A stretch of DNA of 5,430 nucleotides from Actinomycetota bacterium (GTDB taxonomy: Bacteria; Actinomycetota; Geothermincolia; Fen-727; Anoxymicrobiaceae): NCBI GenBank assembly GCA_003154635.1, contig PMDX01000169.1:1-5430 (forward strand), read 5' to 3'. Shown here in pieces: positions 1-4,392 of the stretch (position 1 is the first letter of the stretch; every line of letters begins with the position of its first letter). The notes under the pieces were generated by a model, which searched no databases, was not told where the DNA came from, and was given only the letters and a program-made list of their open reading frames with translations. Position numbers and translations under genes: made by a program.

Positions 1-499
1 TCCCTTTACCGTGCCCGCCAACTCGCGCAAGACCATAAGCGTGAACGGAGTGGTGCCGGCCAAGGACCTCTCCACACACGTACAAGGCTCCCTCCCCCTC
101 ATCGCCGAGCGCTCCATGTACTGGGGCGCGGGGACACCGCTCGGAGAGGCCTGCCACGACTCCATCGGACTGTCCTCTCCCCACATGACCTTCTACCTGC
201 CAGACGGTGAGACCTACAACGGTACCGAGACCTGGACCCTCGTGCAGAACCCGAACGCGGTGCCCGTCACGGTCCAGATCACCTATATGACCCCGAACGG
301 GAAGGGAGACGTGTCTTTCAGCGAGACGATCCCGGCCAACTCCCGCAAAAGCTTCAACATGGGCGACAGGATACCCTTGGGCAGAGCCGCCATCATGGTG
401 ACGAGCAAGACCTCGGGGAAGAAGATAATGGTGGAGCGCTCCATGTACTGGAACTCGAGGGGCGCGGGGACGGATACGATTGGGGGGTACTCGGACTGA
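1..499 (+). CDS. C-terminal end of a secreted repeat protein (DUF5719-like), 5' partial
   Basis: The reading frame is open to the left edge (it reads PFT before the GTG at 11), so that GTG is not the real start and only the last 165 residues are visible. Two copies of one unit can be seen. PANSRK occurs at visible residues 5-10 and 111-116, and ERSMYW at 36-41 and 145-150, giving a period of about 106-109 residues. Between them lies the segment WTLVQNPNAVPVTVQITYM. This order (aromatic/LVQNPN strand, PANSR turn, ERSMYW strand, then a Gly/Asp-rich DSIG or DTIGG end) matches what I recall of DUF5719-like repeats in actinobacterial surface proteins. A beta-rich extracellular or cell-wall role is inferred; no substrate is apparent. 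The last unit stops right after DTIGGYSD with TGA, so the protein ends on a repeat boundary. No sorting signal or membrane anchor is present at the C-terminus. Any signal peptide lies outside the window. Confidence 0.85.
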   Translation, partial: PFTVPANSRKTISVNGVVPAKDLSTHVQGSLPLIAERSMYWGAGTPLGEACHDSIGLSSPHMTFYLPDGETYNGTETWTLVQNPNAVPVTVQITYMTPNGKGDVSFSETIPANSRKSFNMGDRIPLGRAAIMVTSKTSGKKIMVERSMYWNSRGAGTDTIGGYSD

Positions 500-607
500 G
501 TGTGCCACGAGAACTATGCAGGAGATGAGGGATAGCCCCCCGGAGCCGGCCGACGTCGGCATGAGCACTGATTTTGCGTTCTAAGCCCACTGGGGCTGCC
601 CTATGGA

Positions 608-698
608 GCCACTTACAGCCCTATCTCCCTCTATTAGGGGTAAAGATAGGGTTTCAATCTACCGGTGCTCTAAATCGCCTATAGAGGCAGTTAGTGGC
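608..698. other. Intergenic region with nested inverted repeats (gene-free 500-754)
   Basis: The stretch from 500 to 754 holds no credible gene. It does contain pairable segments. GCCACT (608-613) can pair with AGTGGC (693-698), enclosing a hairpin CCCTATCT (619-626)/AGATAGGG (644-651) and a small hairpin GCCT (677-680)/AGGC (685-688). The 8-bp stem also has an inner CCCT/AGGG extension (627-630/636-639) over a 5-base loop, with four unpaired bases on one side. A TTT follows at 652-654 but there is no real T-tract, so a terminator for the plus-strand gene is possible but weak. A 12-base perfect palindrome, GCCGACGTCGGC, lies at 549-560. Strand and function are unknown. Confidence 0.3.
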
Positions 699-754
699 CC
701 AGATTTCGCCTATTCCAAGGCTTCTAGGGCCCGAAGGCGTTGATAAGGACCATT

Positions 755-830
755 TGGTGCCCCCAACGGGATTCGAACCCGTGTCGCCGCCTTGAAAGGG
801 CGATATCCTAGGCCTCTAGACGATGGGGGC
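755..830 (-). tRNA. trnE: tRNA-Glu (anticodon UUC), CCA encoded
   Basis: Read on the minus strand this is a complete 76-nt cloverleaf. The 7-bp acceptor stem is GCCCCCA (824-830) with TGGGGGC (759-765), followed by discriminator A (758) and an encoded CCA (755-757). The T arm is ACGGG-TTCGAAT-CCCGT. The anticodon stem TCGCC/GGCGG encloses loop CTTTCAA (792-798), with anticodon TTC at 794-796, which reads GAA and GAG. The D-arm region CGTCTAGAGGCCTAGGA matches bacterial glutamate tRNAs, and the sequence closely resembles E. coli tRNA-Glu from memory. It is a single tRNA, not part of a visible cluster. No clear T-rich terminator follows it on the minus strand. Confidence 0.97.
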
Positions 831-843
831 AGACATCCGAATA

Positions 844-872
844 AGTGTCGGACAGATGGCCGGACTTGTCAA
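844..872 (-). promoter_or_regulatory. Promoter of tRNA-Glu
   Basis: On the minus strand a perfect -35 hexamer TTGACA (867-872) is followed after 17 bases by GACACT (844-849), which keeps the key A2, A4 and T6 of TATAAT. The mature tRNA begins 13 bases further on, so a start about 7 bases past the -10 would leave a 5' leader of only some 6 nt. The -35 and spacing are strong; the -10 is a 3/6 match. Confidence 0.6.
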
Positions 873-922
873 TTTTGGCTTGGGGGCGCGGTCGAAACCT
901 CCGCATGGACGGGCGCTCACGG

Positions 923-1735
923 CTACTTGAGCGTTACTTCGACGATGTCCCCGAGCAGCACAGGCTCGTAGTAGAGGCTCATCGAGCCAATGTTTGCCGG
1001 CACTTCGAAGGCCATGGTTCCGCTTGCGGTCTGGCCCGGGAGGATATCTCCGTCAGGGAATCGGGGCTCGGGGTAGTAGGAACCCTCGCTGTACTCGTAG
1101 CCGTTGGGCGTTCGTATGGTCATCTGTGCCATCGTGGAGATGCTCCTCGTCACCGTGTCGTGGTTCTTGACCGATACGTTGACCACGATGAACTTGTTGT
1201 CCGCCCCGGGCTTATTCAGCTCATCTCCAGCGGACGGGTTCCAGTTGTTGACCGTGATGGTGAAATAATCCGACTTGCCCGGCTGCCCGACCGCTACCTT
1301 CACGACGTTCCTGTGCGCGATCTCGCGGACAACCGTGTGAAGGCCGAAGCTGAACAGCCCTACGATAAGGGCAAACAGCATGATAATGACCAGCACGACG
1401 ACACCGAGCGCAATGAGTATGCCCTTCCCCCCGGGACCCCGGCGCGTTGGCGCGGGTGGCGGCCCGTACGGAAACTGCGGATACTGCGGAAAGCCCTCGG
1501 GTGGCACCGTTACCCCCGGTGGAGGAGGAGGCGGCATCGGCAGCTGATAGCCGGCTTGCGGCTGGACGGTCGCGGGTTGCCCGGATTGCGGTGGTGGTAC
1601 GGCGGCCAGTGTTGGAGGCTGACCGGGCTCCGGTGTCCGCGGTTCCTGCTCACGTGGTTCTTGTGGAGGCTGGCTCCCGGGTGGCGGTGGAGGAAGGGGC
1701 GGCGGTTTCCTGCCTGACGAACTCCCTCTGGCCAT
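923..1735 (-). CDS. DUF4352 membrane-anchored protein with proline-rich N-terminal tail
   Basis: This is a 270-residue protein in three parts. Residues 1-100 are proline-rich and low in complexity, with runs such as PPPLPPPPPG, and end in basic residues (TRRG). Residues about 105-131 form one hydrophobic helix (GILIALGVVVLVIIMLFALI). Residues about 155-265 match DUF4352, a telokin-like immunoglobulin fold: a FIVVNVSVKN strand, a Y-rich loop (EYSEGSYYPEP), a LPGQTASGTMAFEVP segment and a final LYYEP strand. The predicted topology is a disordered cytoplasmic tail and an exported domain. The family's biochemical role is unknown; binding of ligands or partners at the cell surface is a common guess. 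The ATG at 1733-1735 is supported by GGGGAG (1744-1749 on the minus strand) 8 bases upstream, and a good promoter lies about 60 bases upstream. It ends with TAG, 50 bases before the tRNA-Glu promoter, so the two are probably transcribed separately. Confidence 0.9.
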   Translation of the reverse strand: MARGSSSGRKPPPLPPPPPGSQPPQEPREQEPRTPEPGQPPTLAAVPPPQSGQPATVQPQAGYQLPMPPPPPPGVTVPPEGFPQYPQFPYGPPPAPTRRGPGGKGILIALGVVVLVIIMLFALIVGLFSFGLHTVVREIAHRNVVKVAVGQPGKSDYFTITVNNWNPSAGDELNKPGADNKFIVVNVSVKNHDTVTRSISTMAQMTIRTPNGYEYSEGSYYPEPRFPDGDILPGQTASGTMAFEVPANIGSMSLYYEPVLLGDIVEVTLK

Positions 1736-1796
1736 TTACATCACTCCCCGTTTGCAGCCGACCCCTGCCGGCTTGTTCACACCCATCAAACCATAC

Positions 1797-1824
1797 ATTA
1801 TAGGACCAGGGATCGGCCGGGCAA
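1797..1824 (-). promoter_or_regulatory. Promoter of the DUF4352 gene
   Basis: On the minus strand a perfect TATAAT (1797-1802) is preceded by TTGCCC (1819-1824, four of six -35 positions) with a 16-base spacer. Transcription would begin near 1790, leaving a leader of about 55 nt that carries the GGGGAG ribosome-binding site. It lies in the 141-base gap after the PAS-like fragment, so the DUF4352 gene probably has its own transcript. Confidence 0.6.
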
Positions 1825-1876
1825 TGACCCTAAAGGTTGAGCCCCGAAAGATTCTTGAGGGCGTTGCTCGAGGCGA

Positions 1877-2092
1877 TTACGCGATCTCGTCCACGTACGC
1901 GAAGTACCTGCCGGAGTCGAGGCGGTGTGCCCTTACGTCGACGAGGCTCTTGTCCTTGCGCCTGAGGCGGGTCTCGTAGTTTTCGTACCCGCTTGTCCTT
2001 ACGCTGACGATCCGGCCGCGGGCCTGCTTCTGCTCACGGGTTTCTTCCAGGTCCAAGACGGCTCGGGTCCTCCGGAGTCGTGCAAGAAGCAT
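1877..2092 (-). pseudogene. Probable PAS-domain remnant overlapping the transporter 3' end
   Basis: The C-terminal 40 or so residues, including YENYETRLRRKDKSLVDVR and then GRYFAYVDEIA, look like the second half of a PAS sensory domain: the (F/Y)ETRLRRKDGS strand pair, then a strand ending near the usual DIT. The N-terminal half that forms the ligand-binding core is absent, and no output domain follows; the frame stops at TAA right after the domain boundary. The frame overlaps the last 59 bases of the transporter gene. An ATG at 2090-2092 is used here. The frame is also open to an ATG at 2123-2125, which lacks a Shine-Dalgarno. A TTG at 2054-2056 has GGAGG (2069-2073) at a long 12-base spacing and would give 59 residues. 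I think it is a decayed gene fragment. A real small PAS-like protein remains possible. Confidence 0.4.
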
Positions 2093-2711
2093 CTTCCCAC
2101 GCCTCTCTTCCTTCCCGAATGGCAAAGATGGCTATAACGAGTGCTACCGCCGGGTCAGCCCACCACCACCCAAAGGCCGTATTCATGCCGAGTCCAAGGA
2201 GCACGGTGGCAGCGAGAACGCCACAGAACATGGACTCGGACGCCTCTGACACAAGCGCCGTGTTGTCGAGGCGTCTTCCGACCCGCTTCTTCACAATCGA
2301 GAGAAGTGGCATTACGACCAGGGCCGCCGCCGCAATGACGATACCCGCGATCGATACTTCGGGCCGGGCGCCTCGAACGAGGTCGTATACCGCCTCGGCT
2401 GTGATGTACGCCGCCAGCGCGAAGAAAGTGACCGCGATCAGCCGCAAAGCCTGGCGCTCCCTGGCCTCCTGCTCCTCGGCGAGGCCCTTCAACTGCCATA
2501 TCACCACTAGCGCCGCGAACAGCTCGATGACCGAATCCAGCCCGAACGCGACCAGCGCGATCGAGTGGGCGATGATACCCGAGGTCACGGCGATCGCAGC
2601 TTCGATCACCATCCACGTTATCGTGAAGTACTCGAGCTGAAAGGCCTGGCGCAACAAGGTGCCGCGCCCGGCATCTTCTGCGTCATGATTCAATAGCTCA
2701 TCTGTGTCCAA
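2034..2711 (-). CDS. Cation-efflux-family (CDF-like) transporter, membrane domain only
   Basis: This is a 225-residue membrane protein with about six hydrophobic segments (roughly residues 28-48, 51-73, 88-110, 118-139, 158-178 and 184-198). It resembles the short 'cation transporter' branch of the Cation_efflux family (PF01545). Visible family features are LEYFTITW at 26-33, GLDSVIEL at 57-64 (D59 and E63 as likely metal ligands in TM2), SEASES at 155-160 before TM5, GWWWADPAVALVIA at 181-194, and an EGREAWE end. Classical CDF exporters carry a cytoplasmic C-terminal domain of about 90 residues, which is lacking here; the length fits the short branch, so this is probably not a truncation. 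The likely role is proton-driven divalent metal efflux, with the metal unknown. The start is TTG (2709-2711), with GGGGA 6 bases upstream; a TTG at codon 7 is an alternative. It lies 48 bases downstream of the propeller lipoprotein and could be co-transcribed with it. Its last residues overlap the PAS-like frame. Confidence 0.85.
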   Translation of the reverse strand: MDTDELLNHDAEDAGRGTLLRQAFQLEYFTITWMVIEAAIAVTSGIIAHSIALVAFGLDSVIELFAALVVIWQLKGLAEEQEARERQALRLIAVTFFALAAYITAEAVYDLVRGARPEVSIAGIVIAAAALVVMPLLSIVKKRVGRRLDNTALVSEASESMFCGVLAATVLLGLGMNTAFGWWWADPAVALVIAIFAIREGREAWEDASCTTPEDPSRLGPGRNP

Positions 2712-2755
2712 TGGATTTCCCCGACATTACTCAGAGAGTGCCGTGTGGTAAAGAA

Positions 2756-2768
2756 GGGGTCAGGTCTT
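2756..2768 (-). repeat. Putative dispersed-repeat motif AAGACCTGACCCC at the propeller stop codon
   Basis: The minus strand reads AAGACCTGACCCC, and the TGA inside it is the stop codon of the propeller lipoprotein. I recall this short motif recurring at gene ends and near Y1-type (REP-associated) transposases in environmental bacterial genomes. Only one copy is present here, so its repeat nature cannot be shown from the window. No transposase gene is present. Confidence 0.3.
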
Positions 2769-3596
2769 TTGTTGTTTGTTTACTAGAGACCAGACTCCAT
2801 GTTCGCCGGTCCCGGCATAGAGCAGGTGGTGAGTGGAGTCATAGGCGAGAGCGAAGATATCGTAGGTCGAAACAGCTCCCCCGGTGCCGTGCCAGCTAGT
2901 GCCGTCGTACTTCCAGACCCCGTTGCTGTCCGTTCCGGCGTAGAGAAGGTTATGTGCCGAGTCGTAGGCGAAAGAGTAGGAGCTGAGGCCCTTCATTCCT
3001 CCCCCGGTGTCGGTCCAGGTGGAGCCGTTGTACTTCCAGACCCCGTTGCTGTCAGTTCCGGCGTAGAGAAGGTTATGCGCTGAGTCGTAGGTGAGGGCGT
3101 CGACGCTGTAGCTCTTCACACCTCCCCCGGTCTTGGCCCATTGGGTGCCGTCGTACTTCCACGCACCGTTGGTGTCAGTTCCGGCGTAGAGCAGGTTGTG
3201 AGCCGAGTCGTAGGTGAGGGAGTAGATCTTATAGCTCGACATCACTCCCCCGGTGTCGGTCCAGGTGGCGCCGTCGAACTCCCAGACTCCGTTGCTGTTC
3301 GTCGCCGCGTAGAGCAGGTTATGCGCCGAGTCATAGGCGAGAGCCCAGATCCAGGAGCCAGTCATGCCTCCACTGGTATCTGTCCAGGTGGTACCATCGT
3401 ACTCCCAGACACCGTGGTCCTTGGTCCCCGCGTAGAGGACGTTGTGAGCCGAGTCGTAGGTGAGGGCGTCGACGTTGTAGCTCTTCACTCTTCCCAGGGT
3501 GTTGGTACAGGTACCGTTGTTTGAGCTACAACCGGAGAAACACACGATTGAAAGTAGAAGGAAAAAGACAGCCAAGAAGCTCAAGGACTTCTTCAC
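2760..3596 (-). CDS. Lipoprotein with six 41-residue beta-propeller blades
   Basis: The start chosen is GTG (3594-3596), because a strong GGGAGG lies 5 bases upstream and the product then opens with a clean lipoprotein signal: MKK, a hydrophobic core (residues 5-18) and FSGC with the lipidated cysteine at 23. The frame stays open to an ATG at 3669-3671, but that adds 25 residues before the signal peptide. The 278-residue protein is otherwise six units of exactly 41 residues (36-76, 77-117, 118-158, 159-199, 200-240, 241-278). The consensus is AL-YDSAHNLLYAGTDSNGVWKYDG-TWTDTGG, like the short blades of Reg_prop or ligand-binding propellers. The last unit ends after GVWSL and lacks the YDG-TW-TDTGG strand. 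A matching piece, NNGTCTNTLG (residues 26-35), precedes unit 1 and can close the ring. It is likely anchored on the outer face of the membrane; its ligand is unknown. It is followed after 48 bases by the transporter. Confidence 0.88.
   Translation of the reverse strand: MKKSLSFLAVFFLLLSIVCFSGCSSNNGTCTNTLGRVKSYNVDALTYDSAHNVLYAGTKDHGVWEYDGTTWTDTSGGMTGSWIWALAYDSAHNLLYAATNSNGVWEFDGATWTDTGGVMSSYKIYSLTYDSAHNLLYAGTDTNGAWKYDGTQWAKTGGGVKSYSVDALTYDSAHNLLYAGTDSNGVWKYNGSTWTDTGGGMKGLSSYSFAYDSAHNLLYAGTDSNGVWKYDGTSWHGTGGAVSTYDIFALAYDSTHHLLYAGTGEHGVWSLVNKQQKT
2763..3491 (-). repeat. Tandem 123-bp repeat, six copies (last one incomplete)
   Basis: The propeller gene is built of copies at 3491-3369, 3368-3246, 3245-3123, 3122-3000, 2999-2877 and 2876-2763, with no insertion or deletion between the five full copies. 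Copies 4 and 5 are the closest: 24 consecutive bases are identical between plus-strand positions 2907-2930 and 3030-3053, exactly 123 bases apart. This points to fairly recent unit duplication or gene conversion. Confidence 0.9.
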
Positions 3597-3601
3597 AGAC
3601 G

Positions 3602-3607
3602 CCTCCC
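3602..3607 (-). promoter_or_regulatory. Ribosome-binding site that fixes the propeller lipoprotein start
   Basis: GGGAGG on the minus strand lies 5 bases before the GTG at 3594-3596. It decides in favour of this start over the ATG 75 bases further upstream, and gives a standard signal peptide beginning MKK. Confidence 0.75.
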
Positions 3608-3714
3608 TTTGCACGACCACCTGCTTGATTCCAATTGCATAACGCCAGAAAGCCAAGATCTTGTACTTCACTACATAAGATATGCAAAGCCTCGTTAATT
3701 AAAACAGAGATGAG

Positions 3715-3757
3715 CAGGTCCAAGAAGAGGCGATAAGCTCGTGGGAAGCAGGACCTG
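3715..3757. repeat. Inverted repeat CAGGTCC/GGACCTG in the 3597-3849 gap
   Basis: CAGGTCC (3715-3721) and GGACCTG (3751-3757) form a 7-bp inverted repeat around a 29-base spacer, between the FmdB-type gene and the propeller gene. No T-tract follows closely, so a terminator call is weak. The rest of the 253-base gap shows nothing I can assign; 3660-3710 is AT-rich and is where a promoter for the propeller gene would be expected. Confidence 0.25.
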
Positions 3758-3849
3758 TGGATAAGGCGGAAACCCGACTGGCGCTTGAAACTGGCAGGTC
3801 GAGGTCGCGGCGCCCGGTGGAAAGGCTCTCTTTACGCACGTTAATCTCA

Positions 3850-4086
3850 TCACATGCTTCCGCACGAACCGGCTTGCTGGCATTGCGTGGGATTGCACTG
3901 TTCTTCGTTTCCACAACAGGCCATTTTGTAAGCGGTGCTACTGTGGAGGGTCGCGAAGGCAGAGAACAGTTTGTCTACTTTAGCGCTTCCGCAATTTGGA
4001 CACGATTCGTCCGATTCATGCCCGGGCAGTATGAGAGATTCGAAACCTGTCTTGCACTCTTTGCACTTGAACTCAAATATCGGCAT
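3850..4086 (-). CDS. FmdB-family zinc-ribbon protein
   Basis: This is a 78-residue protein opening with MPIFEFKCKECKTGFE, the standard start of the FmdB family. C8-x2-C11 and C29-x2-C32 (SCPNCGSAK) form the zinc ribbon. The following VDKLFSAFA segment corresponds to the usual V.RL.S..A stretch. The tail is rich in cysteine (57, 58, 64, 69, 75), as in many family members. The family is named after a putative regulator of formamidase in Methylophilus, but most members are uncharacterised, so no specific target should be inferred. A DNA-, RNA- or protein-binding accessory role in the cytoplasm is plausible. The ATG at 4084-4086 has GGAGG (4095-4099) 8 bases upstream. It lies 47 bases downstream of the small lipoprotein gene on the same strand, so the two may share a transcript. 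Confidence 0.92.
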   Translation of the reverse strand: MPIFEFKCKECKTGFESLILPGHESDESCPNCGSAKVDKLFSAFATLHSSTAYKMACCGNEEQCNPTQCQQAGSCGSM

Positions 4087-4133
4087 TAGGCGAGCCTCCG
4101 AATATTTCCTGATGTCGCGTTTTCAATATCCAA

Positions 4134-4268
4134 TTACTCGAACTCGACTATTCTATTATGTTTCCTCGAGGCCTTGCCGCTGTTCGAACTGCTTCCGCAG
4201 CCCGCTATCAGCCCGACCAGAAAGACCATCACAATTAATGTCACAGAAATTCCGGCAAACTTTTTCAT
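4134..4268 (-). CDS. Small lipoprotein, 44 residues
   Basis: From the ATG at 4266-4268 the product opens with MKKFAGIS, a hydrophobic stretch (residues 5-20) and the lipobox LIAGC with the lipidated cysteine at 24. The mature peptide is only 21 residues: a Gly/Ser linker (GSSSNSG), a basic patch (KASRKHNR) and an acidic end (VEFE). An ATG at 4344-4346 in the same frame would add 26 hydrophilic residues before the signal peptide. It overlaps a possible -10 element (TAGAAT, 4345-4350), so the shorter start is preferred. A GGGG run lies 7 bases upstream of the chosen ATG. I do not recognise the family. It may be a real small surface peptide, or the stub of a larger lipoprotein whose body was lost by frameshift. 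It lies 47 bases before the FmdB-type gene. Confidence 0.65.
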   Translation of the reverse strand: MKKFAGISVTLIVMVFLVGLIAGCGSSSNSGKASRKHNRIVEFE

Positions 4269-4392
4269 CGCCTGGCCCCTTTCTTTTCCTGCCGGCATCC
4301 GCTCCTGGTCGTGCCGAAGCTCTATCTGTGACGCTTTGAGCGCCATTCTACCGCCAATATGACTACACGCCGTTACGGGCCCGGGCGGGGTA

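Noticed and set aside
645..670. The minus strand reads GATTGAAAC, the typical 3' end of type I CRISPR repeats.
   Set aside because: Only one copy is present, with no second repeat or regular spacing in the region, and there are no cas genes in the window.
850..922. GC-rich hairpin (GCGG...CCGC) just after the DUF4352 stop codon on the minus strand, a possible terminator.
   Set aside because: The stem is only 4 bp with a 9-base loop, and no T-tract follows.
845..1717. Long open frame on the plus strand (290 residues) opposite the DUF4352 gene.
   Set aside because: It is antisense to a well-supported gene, is rich in Arg and Trp from reading GC-rich complementary codons, and also covers the tRNA promoter. 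No domain is recognisable.
2080..2640. 186-residue plus-strand frame antisense to the transporter.
   Set aside because: It is Ser/Thr/Ala-rich with no domain signature, and the opposite strand carries a recognisable transporter over the same span.
2799..3524. Two plus-strand frames with repeated valine-rich units (SSGVEKVM, GPGGAVVLPD).
   Set aside because: Their periodicity is the mirror of the 123-bp tandem repeat of the minus-strand propeller gene. They lack signal peptides and ribosome-binding sites.
3699..3914. Minus-strand frame following the FmdB-type gene, which might fill the gap before the propeller gene.
   Set aside because: It starts inside the FmdB coding sequence in another frame, has no ribosome-binding site or recognisable motif, and ends without any domain.
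4345..4350. TAGAAT on the minus strand, a five of six match to a -10 element upstream of the small lipoprotein gene.
   Set aside because: No matching -35 element lies at a suitable distance, so it is used only as weak support for the shorter start and is not called as a promoter.
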